From: Myxococcales bacterium
GTDB lineage: Bacteria > Myxococcota_A > Polyangia > Haliangiales > Haliangiaceae
Assembly (NCBI GenBank): GCA_947483555.1
Contig: CANKMW010000048.1
Location: 1-64,000 of the forward strand
Direction: 5' to 3'
Length of the DNA: 64,000 nt
The notes below the pieces were generated by a model. That model searched no databases and was not told the origin of the DNA. It saw nothing but the letters and a program-made list of their open reading frames with translations. Numbering within the stretch: position 1 is the stretch's first letter; every line of letters begins with the position of its first letter. This document shows positions 46,542 through 57,818 of this stretch, one piece after another. A program made the position numbers and the translations under genes.

Positions 46542-46958
46542 GTGGTCCGGGTGCGGACCTTCGAGAACGCGACGCAGGTGCTCGGCGAGCTGGAGCAGCG
46601 CCTGATGGACCTGCTCTGGGACGAGCAGCCGCTCTCGGTTCGCGAGGTCAAGGCCCGCTTGCCGCGAACCCGGCTGGCGTACACGACCGTGATGACGACG
46701 CTCGACCGCCTGTACAAGAAGGGGCTGCTCGCACGGTCGAAGCACGGCCTGGCGTTCGTGTATCAGCCGGCGATGACGCGCGGCGAATACCAGCGGCGCG
46801 TGGTGCAGGCGGCGCTGTCGCCGTTGCTGGCCCACGGCTCGGGCCCGGTGCTGGCGGCGTTCGTCGACGTCGCGGCCGGCGCCGACGCCGAGAATCTGGA
46901 TCGCCTGGAGAACCTCATCTCGATCCACCGCCGGAAGCGTCGAGGAGAGCCGCGATGA
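46542..46958 (+). CDS. BlaI/MecI/CopY-family transcriptional repressor
   Basis: 138 residues from GTG 46542 (GTG 46551, three codons later, is the alternative suggested by the promoter). Winged helix: GELEQRLMDLLWDEQPLSVR then EVKARLPRTRLAYTTVMTTL and DRLYKKGLLARSKHG. C-terminal dimer helix. Upstream of the M56 protein, as in blaI-blaR pairs. Presumably represses its own promoter and the metal efflux genes downstream until the M56 partner responds. Confidence 0.9.
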   Translation: MVRVRTFENATQVLGELEQRLMDLLWDEQPLSVREVKARLPRTRLAYTTVMTTLDRLYKKGLLARSKHGLAFVYQPAMTRGEYQRRVVQAALSPLLAHGSGPVLAAFVDVAAGADAENLDRLENLISIHRRKRRGEPR

Positions 46959-46971
46959 GGACAGCCCCGCG

Positions 46972-47916
46972 ATGATCGGCTTCACGCTCGTGTTCGCACT
47001 GACGGTGGTCGCGCTGTCGGCGGTGGCGGTGGTGGCGGTCCAGCTCGCCGGCGGCGCGCTGCGGCGCCGCGGTGCCCACGCCGAGCGTCGCGCCGTCGAG
47101 CTGGCGGCCGTATTGCCGGTCGCGCTTGGCGGCGCGCTGGTCACCTCGCTGGTGGTGCACGGCTACATCGGCGAGGACCACTGCGGGGTTCACGATCACC
47201 ACGCCCACCTGTGTGTCGCCCATGGCGGCGCCTGGGCGCAGGTGCCGTGGATCGTGGCCATGGTCGCGGCGACGGCTGCGGCGTTGCTGGCCCGGCTGGC
47301 GATCCTGGTGTCGCAGCACGCGCGGACCGCGCGGGCGGTCGCCGCGCTGCGACGGGTGAGCGCAGCCGTCGGCGGGGTCCGGGTCGTCGACTCGCCGCGC
47401 GCGTTCTGCTTCGTCGCCGGGGTGTGGCGGCCCGAGATCTACGCGTCGACCGCGGCCTGGCAGGGCCTGGCCGATGACGAGCGGGCGGCGGTGCTGGCTC
47501 ACGAGCGAGGTCACGTCGCGCACCACGACCTGAGGCGACGCCTCGGCGTCGAGATGCTGCTCGCGTTCGCGGCGCCGCTGCTCGGCGCGCTGCTGGTGCG
47601 GCGGTGGGCCCGGGCCACGGAACGGCTACGAGACCACGACGCCGTCGCGGTGGTCGGCGATCCCGACCCGGTGGCGCGGGCCATGGTGCGGCTGTGTCGG
47701 CTCGATCGCGAGGCGGCCACGCCCGGCTTCGCGTTCGCCGCCCGCGGCGACGAGCTGGCCGAGCGCGTCGAAGCGCTGCTCGCCGGCGAGCCGACCGGCG
47801 TGCGCGCCGCTCGCGTGCTCGGCGTCGCGCTGGCCATCGTTGCGCTGGGGGCGGTCGCCCTGATCGCAAGCCAGGCCGAGCCGCTGCACCACGCGCTCGA
47901 GACCCTGCTCGGCTAG
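46972..47916 (+). CDS. M56-family (BlaR1-like) membrane metalloprotease with His/Cys loop
   Basis: 314 residues. Membrane segments at about 2-28, 42-62 and 88-112, then the zinc protease motif AHERGHVAHHD (HERGH at 177-181) facing the cytoplasm. An outside loop at residues 70-84, HCGVHDHHAHLCVAH, has seven His/Cys ligands in 15 residues. BlaR1 proteins sense beta-lactams by a penicillin-binding domain; this one has none and instead could bind a metal there and then cleave the BlaI-like repressor. The gene starts 13 bp after blaI and is followed by the metal efflux set. Confidence 0.85.
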   Translation: MIGFTLVFALTVVALSAVAVVAVQLAGGALRRRGAHAERRAVELAAVLPVALGGALVTSLVVHGYIGEDHCGVHDHHAHLCVAHGGAWAQVPWIVAMVAATAAALLARLAILVSQHARTARAVAALRRVSAAVGGVRVVDSPRAFCFVAGVWRPEIYASTAAWQGLADDERAAVLAHERGHVAHHDLRRRLGVEMLLAFAAPLLGALLVRRWARATERLRDHDAVAVVGDPDPVARAMVRLCRLDREAATPGFAFAARGDELAERVEALLAGEPTGVRAARVLGVALAIVALGAVALIASQAEPLHHALETLLG

Positions 47917-47945
47917 CCGCCGCGCTCGATGATGAAGGAGATCAC

Positions 47946-49214
47946 GTGCAGCCGAGAATACTATCGCTGATAGTCGCCTTGGGCGCCGCCGGCGCCGCGA
48001 CCGCGGTCGCCGACGACGGCGAGCTGGCCTCGGGTGCCGGGACGTCCGACACCGTGGCCTCGATCGACGAGGCGCAGTTCCTGGCTCGCCTCGCCCTCGT
48101 CGATCCTCGACTCGAGCGCCTCGCCGCGGACGTCGACCGCGCGCGCGCCGAGGTGGTCGCCGCCGGCGTTCGTGCCGAACCGGTGATCGCCATCGATCGC
48201 GAGGAGGTCTTTCCCGACCGCGGTGTGGCGACCAACTACGCCCGGCTGACGTGGCCCCTCGACGTCTCCGGCCGCCGCCGCCGGCGCATCGCGGCGGCGC
48301 ACTCGACGGTGGCGGCGGCGCAGGCCGACGCCGACCGGGCGCGCGTCGAGATCGTCATCGACGCGCTGCGGGTCTTCTACGATGCCGCCCACGCTCGCTT
48401 GCACGTCGACGCGCTGCGCACCGAACGCGAGACGCTGGTGCGGGTCGTGGAGATCGTCCGCAAGCGGGCCGGTGCCGGGGCCGCGAGCGGCTACGACGTG
48501 CAGCGCTTCGAGCTGGCGCTGACCGCCTACGACGACCTCCTCACCTCCGCCGAGACCCGGCTGTTCGCGGCCCGCACCGAGGTCGCCGCGTTGCTCGGCC
48601 GGCCCGACGAGCTGGTCGACGCGGCGGCGTCGCTCGGCGTGCCGGCGCGGCCGCCGACGCTGGCGTCGCTGGTCTCGACCGCGCTCGACGGCCGCGACGA
48701 TCTCCGCGCGGCGCGACTCCGCGGCGACAGCGCCGACCAGCTAGCGGCCGAGGCGGCGCGGGCCTGGATCCCCGGGCTCGGTCTGTCGGCGGGCGTCATG
48801 TCCCAGGACGTCGGCGCCGACACCGCGATCGGGTACACGGTCGGGCTTGCCATCGCGTTGCCGATCTTCGATCGCGGCCGCGCCGCCGGGGCGCGGGCGC
48901 GCGCAGCGCGGCGGACCGCCGACGCCGACGCCCGGGTGATCGCGGTCAAGGTCCCGGCGGCGCTGCGGGCCACCCACGTGGCGCTCGAGCGGCGCATCGC
49001 GCAGGCCGAGCTGTTCGCGACCGCCCAGCTGTCGCGGCTCGAGGCGCTCCTGCGCGCCGCCGAGACCGGCTACCGCGAAGGCGACCGCAGCGTGGTCGAG
49101 CTGCTCGATGCCTACCAGACCGCGCGCGACACCCGCCTCCGCGATCTCGAGCTCCGGCGCGACGCGCGCACGGCCGAGCTCGATCTGTGGCTCGTGCTGG
49201 GGCGCCGCCCATGA
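47946..49214 (+). CDS. Outer-membrane efflux factor (CusC/TolC-like)
   Basis: 422 residues from GTG 47946, preceded by AAGGAG. Signal MQPRILSLIVALGAAGAATAVA; TolC-type repeats with ARLTWPLDVSGRRRRRIAAA, AHARLHVDALRTERETLVRV, IALPIFDRGRAAGARARAA and RAAETGYREGDRSVVELLDA. First of the efflux structural genes; ATGA overlap with the adaptor. Confidence 0.85.
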   Translation: MQPRILSLIVALGAAGAATAVADDGELASGAGTSDTVASIDEAQFLARLALVDPRLERLAADVDRARAEVVAAGVRAEPVIAIDREEVFPDRGVATNYARLTWPLDVSGRRRRRIAAAHSTVAAAQADADRARVEIVIDALRVFYDAAHARLHVDALRTERETLVRVVEIVRKRAGAGAASGYDVQRFELALTAYDDLLTSAETRLFAARTEVAALLGRPDELVDAAASLGVPARPPTLASLVSTALDGRDDLRAARLRGDSADQLAAEAARAWIPGLGLSAGVMSQDVGADTAIGYTVGLAIALPIFDRGRAAGARARAARRTADADARVIAVKVPAALRATHVALERRIAQAELFATAQLSRLEALLRAAETGYREGDRSVVELLDAYQTARDTRLRDLELRRDARTAELDLWLVLGRRP

Positions 49215-50815
49215 GGTCCATCATGTCACTCGCCGTTGATCGATCGGTCGTGCTCGGGTTCCTGACGCTGCTGGCGACCGCTGGCTGCGGCGACAAGCAG
49301 GGCGATCATGGCGCCGGGCACGACGAAGGCGCCGGCCACGCCGGGCATGACGAAGGCGCCGAGCTTCCCGGGCAGTCGGTGACGCTGTGGGCGGCCCGGA
49401 CCGAGCTCTTCATGGAGTACCAGCCCCTGATCGTCGGTGGCGAGAGCTCGTTCGCGGCCCACGTCACCGAGATGCCCAGCTTCAAGGCGGTCACCGCGGG
49501 CTCGACCACGCTCACGCTTCGCTACCCCGACGGCACCAGCGTGGCCGGGACCGCGGCGCAGCCGTCGAACCCGGGCATCTTCCGTCCCACGCTCACTCCG
49601 ACGCGCGCGGGTCCATGCGAGCTGGCCATGTCCGTGACCGGCGCGCAGCTCACCGACTCGTTCACGATCGGGCCGTGTGTCGTGTTCGCCGACCTGGCCA
49701 CGGCGCGCGCCGCGCTCGGCGAGGAAGCCGAGACCCCGGGGCGCATCGTCTACCTCAAGGAACAGCAGTGGAAGACCGACTTCGCGACGGTCGCCGTGGC
49801 CGAACGCGATCTCCAGGACGGCGTCCGCGCCAGCGGTGAGATCCGTCCGGTCGCCGGACGGGAAGCGCGCATCAGCGCCCCGGTCGGCGGCCGCGTCGCC
49901 CTGGTCGAGCCGGTGCCGCTCATCGGCATGCCGGTCAAGCAGGGCCAGGTGCTGGCGACGATCGCCCCGCGCCTGGCATCGGGTGGCGATCGCGCCGGCA
50001 TGGCGGCCGAGGTCGAGGCCGCGGGCGCCGAGGTCGATGCCGGCAAGGTCGAACTGGCGCGGGCCGAGCGCCTGGTCGCCGACCAGGCCGCCCCGACCCG
50101 GACGGTCGACGAGGCTCGTACCCGCTTGCGCGTCGCGGAGGCCCGGCTCACCGGCGCCCGCGGGCGGCTGGCGCAGTACGACACCGGCGCCTCCGGCGGC
50201 GCTGGCGGCCGTCGGTTCCAGGTCCGGGCCCCGATCGACGGTACCCTGGTCGCGCTCGGCGTCGCCTCGGGCGAGAACGTCGAGGAGGATCAGCTGTTGC
50301 TCAGCGTGATCGACCTCGACCGCGTGTGGCTGGTCGCCAACGTCTTCGAGCCCGACATCCCGCGGGTCGAGGGCGCGCGATCGGCGTGGTTCACGATCGA
50401 CGGCTACGACGAGCCGTTCACCGTCGACGAGCGCAATGGCCGCCTGGTGACCGTCGGCCGCGTCATCGATCCCCGGACCCGGACCACGCCGGTGATCTTC
50501 GAGGTCGACAACCGGGCCGGCAAGCTGCGCATCGGCAACTTCACCAAGGTGGTGATCGCCACCGGCGCCCCCCGGCGAGCGCTGGCGATTCCGGATCGAG
50601 CGGTGATCGACGACGCCGGCAAGGCGATCACGTACGCGATGGTCGAGGGTGAGGCGTTCGAGCGCCGCCCGCTTCGCGTCGGCATCCGCTCGAATGGCTG
50701 GGTCGAGGTGCTCGAAGGCGTCGCGGCCGGCGAGCACGTGGTGAGTACGGGCGGCTACGAGATCAAGCTGTCGGCGGCCTCCGGGTCGGTGCCGGCACAT
50801 GGCCACGCACACTGA
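49211..50815 (+). CDS. RND periplasmic adaptor with His-rich start (CusB/CzcB-like)
   Basis: 534 residues from ATG 49211. Lipoprotein signal ending TAGC, then a His/Gly/Asp stretch (GDHGAGHDEGAGHAGHDEG). An extra beta domain of about 130 residues (SSFAAHVTEMPSFKAVTAGS, FRPTLTPTRAGPCELAMSV) precedes the usual adaptor parts: DGVRASGEIRPVAGREARIS, VRAPIDGTLVALGVASGENV, WLVANVFEPDIPRVEGARSA. The extra domain makes it longer than czcB. C-terminal AHGHAH adds further ligands. Pairs with the next gene. Confidence 0.85.
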   Translation: MRSIMSLAVDRSVVLGFLTLLATAGCGDKQGDHGAGHDEGAGHAGHDEGAELPGQSVTLWAARTELFMEYQPLIVGGESSFAAHVTEMPSFKAVTAGSTTLTLRYPDGTSVAGTAAQPSNPGIFRPTLTPTRAGPCELAMSVTGAQLTDSFTIGPCVVFADLATARAALGEEAETPGRIVYLKEQQWKTDFATVAVAERDLQDGVRASGEIRPVAGREARISAPVGGRVALVEPVPLIGMPVKQGQVLATIAPRLASGGDRAGMAAEVEAAGAEVDAGKVELARAERLVADQAAPTRTVDEARTRLRVAEARLTGARGRLAQYDTGASGGAGGRRFQVRAPIDGTLVALGVASGENVEEDQLLLSVIDLDRVWLVANVFEPDIPRVEGARSAWFTIDGYDEPFTVDERNGRLVTVGRVIDPRTRTTPVIFEVDNRAGKLRIGNFTKVVIATGAPRRALAIPDRAVIDDAGKAITYAMVEGEAFERRPLRVGIRSNGWVEVLEGVAAGEHVVSTGGYEIKLSAASGSVPAHGHAH

Positions 50816-50825
50816 GGCAACCACG

Positions 50826-53960
<3,135 letters not shown>

Positions 53961-54007
53961 GGCTCGCGCCCATCGCCGGCGGTGTCGTCCGGCTCGGGGC
54001 GCCCCCG

Positions 54008-54364
54008 TCACCCGAGCTTGGCGTACGCCGCCTTGTCGAAGCCGACGATGAGCTGCTTGCCGACCACCAGGATCGGCCGGCGCAGAAGATTTGGCTCCGC
54101 GGTGACGGCACGCGCGAACTCGGCGCCGCTCGGCGGCGTCTGCACCCAGCCCTTGGCCTTGGCCACGGCGTGCCGGCTGTTGAGCACCGCGGCCACGCCG
54201 CCGGCCTTGGCGACGATCGCCTCGACGGCGGCGGCGTCGAGCGGCTTGCGAGCGTAATCGATCTCGGTCAGCTCGAGCGGCAGCTTGCGCAAGGAACTCC
54301 TCGCGTCACGGCAGCTGGTTCAAGTCGACTTGAGGTACAGGGTCGCGGCGGGCTTGGCGCTCAT
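54008..54364 (-). CDS. ArsC/Spx-family selenoprotein, in-frame TGA = Sec15
   Basis: 118 residues from ATG 54364 if the TGA at 54320-54322 is selenocysteine. The frame gives TLYLKST-U-TSCRDARSSLRKL; ArsC/Spx proteins have C(S/T)xCRxAxxxL there, so Sec replaces the first, catalytic Cys. The remainder is intact family sequence: PLELTEIDYARKPLDAAAVE, LLRRPILVVGKQLIVGFDKA, AYAKLG at the end, and total length matches (115-120). Standard translation would give only a 14-residue stub; gene finders start at ATG/TTG 54292 and miss the active site. An 18-nt hairpin with AGUU loop follows the TGA. Metal-resistance context fits arsenate reductase, but Spx-like or another redox role is possible. Confidence 0.85.
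54288..54305 (-). promoter_or_regulatory. Candidate bacterial SECIS hairpin of the ArsC-like gene
   Basis: On the minus strand: CGCGAGG, loop AGTT, CCTTGCG, with one G-U pair. The loop begins 22 nt after the TGA (54320-54322). Stem length (7) and loop (AGUU) equal those of the hairpin after the TGA at 32045. Confidence 0.65.
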
Positions 54365-54399
54365 GCCGCGTACGCTATCACGAGCGTCACTCGTCGCAC

Positions 54400-55599
54400 C
54401 TACCGTCGTCGCAGCGGCGGGTTGGGCAGCTCGAACGCGATCAGCCCGAACAGCGCATAGCCGATCACGATCGGCACCCACAACGGCTGGATGAACAGCC
54501 CGATCGCGCACAGGAACGACACCACCACCACCATGCCCAGCCGCACCCGCGCGTACTGCCGCCGCCGCGCCGAGGCCAGGAACGGCATCACGATGTCGAA
54601 CGGAACGTAGAGGAACACGGCCTCGTTCCAGCGCAGCCCCGGGATGGTCGAGATGATGGCCGCGGTCCAGATGATGAGGCCGACCAGGGTCAGCGGCACG
54701 GTGGCGATCGCGACCGTGGTGCGCTCGAACCGCCCGCTGAGCTTGGTGACCAGCAGCGGCAGCGCGAACGCCAGGCCGATCAGGAGCGACCAGCCGCGGT
54801 TGGTGGGACCGCCCTCGGGGATCGGCGGCCCGCGCCGCTCGTAGATGGTCTCGGACGCGACGCCGAACACCCGCTCGACATGATCGCGCAGCACGTAAGG
54901 GTGGAACATCGCCTGCCACAGGGTGATGTCCTCGTCGAGCGCGCGGCCGACCGAGAAGTCGCCGAACGCGATCATCGGCGGGAACTCGGCCAGGCCGCGC
55001 CGCCCCATCTGCCGGAACGTGAGCGGGTAGCGGCCCCCGGTGTCGACCCGCATGCGTCCCCCGGTGCCGACGTCGATGATGTCGCGCAGCCGGGTCGTGC
55101 AGTTGTCGGCGAAGTGGTCGTAGATGTAGTTGCGGTTGGCGGGCAGGATGTCCACCAGCAGCTTGTGCTCGATGGCGCGGGCCTGGCCGGGCGGCAGCGG
55201 CAAGGCCTGGCGCCAGATCGTGCGGTCCTCGGAGCGGTAGAAGTGGACCATGCCGCCGAGCGGCACCGGCTCGACCCAGAACTGCTGCTGGCCGCGGATG
55301 AAGGTCCAGATCAGGTCGCCGGGGGCGGCGGTGAAGTCGGTGACGCCGTAGTTGAAGCACACCGTCTCGCGGCCGGCCTCGTTGTAGTTGAGGCACAGCG
55401 CGGTGTGACCGAACTTCTCGAAGATCAGCTCGCCGCGCCCGAACGTGAACAGCTCGATCACCGGCGCCGTCTCGCCGGGCGGGACGTGCGTGACCTCGCC
55501 CATGCGGCCGCCCTGGGCGTGGACCACGCCGGCGTCGCCGGCGACGCTGATCGCGGTCACCACCGCCGCCGCGACGACGACCGCGCCGGTCGACCTCAT
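54400..55599 (-). CDS. DUF4105 membrane protein
   Basis: 399 residues from ATG 55599. Signal-like start, then the DUF4105 (Lnb N-terminal periplasmic) domain: ELIFEKFGHTALCLNY, VCFNYGVTDFTAAPGDLIW, YIYDHFADNCTTRLRDIID. The C-terminal 140 residues have four or five TM helices (GWSLLIGLAFALPLLVTKLS, TIPGLRWNEAVFLYV). Cys and His residues in HTALC and NCTTRL resemble an NlpC/P60-like catalytic set. ATGA overlap with the preceding M16 gene. Confidence 0.8.
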   Translation of the reverse strand: MRSTGAVVVAAAVVTAISVAGDAGVVHAQGGRMGEVTHVPPGETAPVIELFTFGRGELIFEKFGHTALCLNYNEAGRETVCFNYGVTDFTAAPGDLIWTFIRGQQQFWVEPVPLGGMVHFYRSEDRTIWRQALPLPPGQARAIEHKLLVDILPANRNYIYDHFADNCTTRLRDIIDVGTGGRMRVDTGGRYPLTFRQMGRRGLAEFPPMIAFGDFSVGRALDEDITLWQAMFHPYVLRDHVERVFGVASETIYERRGPPIPEGGPTNRGWSLLIGLAFALPLLVTKLSGRFERTTVAIATVPLTLVGLIIWTAAIISTIPGLRWNEAVFLYVPFDIVMPFLASARRRQYARVRLGMVVVVSFLCAIGLFIQPLWVPIVIGYALFGLIAFELPNPPLRRR

Positions 55600-57818
55600 G
55601 GCGCGGTCGGCTTCGCGAACGTCGCGGCGTCGATCGCCGGATCGATCTCGACCGTGGTCACGGTGACGTCGGAGGTCTCGCCGCCGCCGCTCGACACCCG
55701 CCGGTGCGCGACCTTGATGCCGCCGATGTCCCGGTAGTCGTCGAAGCGGTCGGTGGTGTCGGCGCCGCCACTGTCGTAGCGCTGCGCCACCAGCATCTTC
55801 GAGACCGGATCGAGGTACAGCCGCGTCGAGCGCGCGCCGTCGGCCGACGTCACCTGCACCACGTCGACCGGCTTGCCGTCGAGCTTCTCCGACGGCCGGG
55901 CCTGGACCTTGGCCCCTGGCTCGCGGTGGCGGGTCAGCACCAGCTCGGGGTCGACCCAGCGCTGGAGCTGGAGCTGGGGCAGCTGTGACGCCGGCAGGTC
56001 GACGAGGCCGGCCGGGCCCTGCTGCCAGCCCTTGGCGCCGTCGACCGCGAACACGACCTCGAACTGCTTGGCCAGCGAGATGTCCATGCGCATCCGATCC
56101 GGCGGCGCCAGGACGCGCTTGAACTCGACGGCGACGGTCTGTCCCTGCGCCGACAGGGTCCCGGTCGCGGTCATGCGCAGCCCCTTGAGCGCGACCACCT
56201 TGTCGCCACCCTTGGCCGCCAGCGCTCCCTCGAGCAGCTTGACGCCGGCCGCGGCCAGCTTCGGATCGTCGACGACCTTGGCGACCTCGGGCTGGGGCCC
56301 GATCGGGGCATCGAACCGCACCCGCTCGAACGGGATCTGGGCCGCCTCGAGCTGCGGCGCGATGGCGTCACCATCGCCGAGCAACACGATCACGAACGCC
56401 TGCGGCGTCAGCACCGTGCCGGCGGCCGCGGCGGCCTCCTCGCGCGTGATGCGACCGACCAGGAGCGGGAAGTCGCTGACGTAGGCTTGCGACAGGCCGT
56501 GCAGGTCGGCGGTGACCAGCGCGCCGGCGAGATCGTCGGCGCCGGCGACCCGCATGGCGTAGCTGCCGGCCAGGTTGGCGATCGCCGCCGCCACCTCGTC
56601 GTCGGTCGGTCCGCCCTCGTGCATCTTCGCGATCTCGCCGATCACCAGCTCGAGCGTGGCCACGGTCTCGGCGGTGCGGGTCGAGGTGGTCGCGATCAGC
56701 GAGCCGCGCTCGAGGTTGCGGTCGAACGCCGAGGACGCGCCGTAGGTCTTGCCACCCTCGCTGCGCACCACCTTCATCAGGCGTGAGCTGAAGGCGCCGC
56801 CGCCGAGCGCGTAGTTCCACACCAGCGTGGCGAAGAAGCGCGAGTCGTCGTGGGACAGCCCGTACTGGGCGACGCGGATCTGGGTCTGGGTCTGACCGGG
56901 CTTGTCGACCAGCCGCACCTTGACGCCGCCGATCGGCTGCCCGATGTACTTGGGACGAGCCGGCAGCGGTGCCTTGGCCCAGGCCCCGAACGCGCGGGTC
57001 AGATCTTTCTTCAGCTTCGCGACGTCGACGTCGCCCGACACCGCCAGGGTCGCGTTGGCGGGCACGAACCAGGTCTTGTGCCAGGCCACCACGTCGGCGC
57101 GGGTCAGCCGCTTGATCCACTCCGCCGACGCCACCCAGCCGCGGACGTGATCGTCGCCCCACAACAGATTCTGGGTGTGGGCGCCGGCCAGCCCGGGCGC
57201 GTCGTCGAGGCGGCGCGACACCGCGGCGAGCTGCTGCTCCTTGGCCTTGGTGATCTCGGTGTCGGTGAAGCTGGGCTGGATCACCATCTCGGGCAGGAGC
57301 TCGAGGCAGACCCGGGCGTCCTTGGTCATCGTCGTGCAGGTCACCCAGGTCGCTTCGAAGCCGGCATCGGCCGTGATGTTGCCGCCGACGAAGTCGATGG
57401 TCCTGGCGATCGCCAGCGCGTCGCGCTTGCGGGTCCCCTTGGGCAACAGATCGGCGGCCAGCTCGGCGACGCCGAGGCGGGCCAGCGGTTCCTCGGCGCG
57501 GCCGGCACGGACCATGAGCTGCATCGACACCACCGGCAGGCGGTCGCTCTTGATCACCACCACCTGCAGGCCGTTGGGCAAGGTGAAGCGCTCGATCGGC
57601 GCCAGGGTCACCGCCTGCGGCGGCTTCGCAGCCGGCGCCTTGATCAGATCGGTGCGCGCGGTCCACGCATCCGGCGGCGCCGGCGTCGGATCGTCGGGCG
57701 GCCGGGCGACGTTGCCGTCACCATCGCCGGGCAGGGACGGGATGATCGCGGTGGTCGACCGCGGGCCGCACGCGGTCGCGAGCGCGGCGGCGGACAGCAC
57801 GGCGAGGAGCTGGTTCAC
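55596..57818 (-). CDS. M16-family protein without zinc motif, with C-terminal LolA-like extension
   Basis: 740 residues from GTG 57818, preceded by AAGGGGGC. Lipoprotein signal ending LATAC. First about 500 residues are M16B-like (FTLPNGLQVVVIKSDRLPVV, RLGVAELAADLLPKGTRKRD, SGDVDVAKLKKDLTRAFGAW), but where active enzymes have HxxEH this has VAELAADLL, so it is the non-catalytic partner. Residues about 520-740 form a separate domain (LKGLRMTATGTLSAQGQTVA, LYLDPVSKMLVAQRYD, DYRDIGGIKVAHRRVSSGGG) similar to LolA-type outer-membrane lipoprotein carriers. Overlaps both neighbours by four bases. Confidence 0.85.
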   Translation of the reverse strand: MNQLLAVLSAAALATACGPRSTTAIIPSLPGDGDGNVARPPDDPTPAPPDAWTARTDLIKAPAAKPPQAVTLAPIERFTLPNGLQVVVIKSDRLPVVSMQLMVRAGRAEEPLARLGVAELAADLLPKGTRKRDALAIARTIDFVGGNITADAGFEATWVTCTTMTKDARVCLELLPEMVIQPSFTDTEITKAKEQQLAAVSRRLDDAPGLAGAHTQNLLWGDDHVRGWVASAEWIKRLTRADVVAWHKTWFVPANATLAVSGDVDVAKLKKDLTRAFGAWAKAPLPARPKYIGQPIGGVKVRLVDKPGQTQTQIRVAQYGLSHDDSRFFATLVWNYALGGGAFSSRLMKVVRSEGGKTYGASSAFDRNLERGSLIATTSTRTAETVATLELVIGEIAKMHEGGPTDDEVAAAIANLAGSYAMRVAGADDLAGALVTADLHGLSQAYVSDFPLLVGRITREEAAAAAGTVLTPQAFVIVLLGDGDAIAPQLEAAQIPFERVRFDAPIGPQPEVAKVVDDPKLAAAGVKLLEGALAAKGGDKVVALKGLRMTATGTLSAQGQTVAVEFKRVLAPPDRMRMDISLAKQFEVVFAVDGAKGWQQGPAGLVDLPASQLPQLQLQRWVDPELVLTRHREPGAKVQARPSEKLDGKPVDVVQVTSADGARSTRLYLDPVSKMLVAQRYDSGGADTTDRFDDYRDIGGIKVAHRRVSSGGGETSDVTVTTVEIDPAIDAATFAKPTAP

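Noticed and set aside
54008..54292. 94-residue ArsC fragment starting after the TGA
   Set aside because: It would miss the catalytic motif; upstream sequence through the TGA continues the family alignment to ATG 54364.
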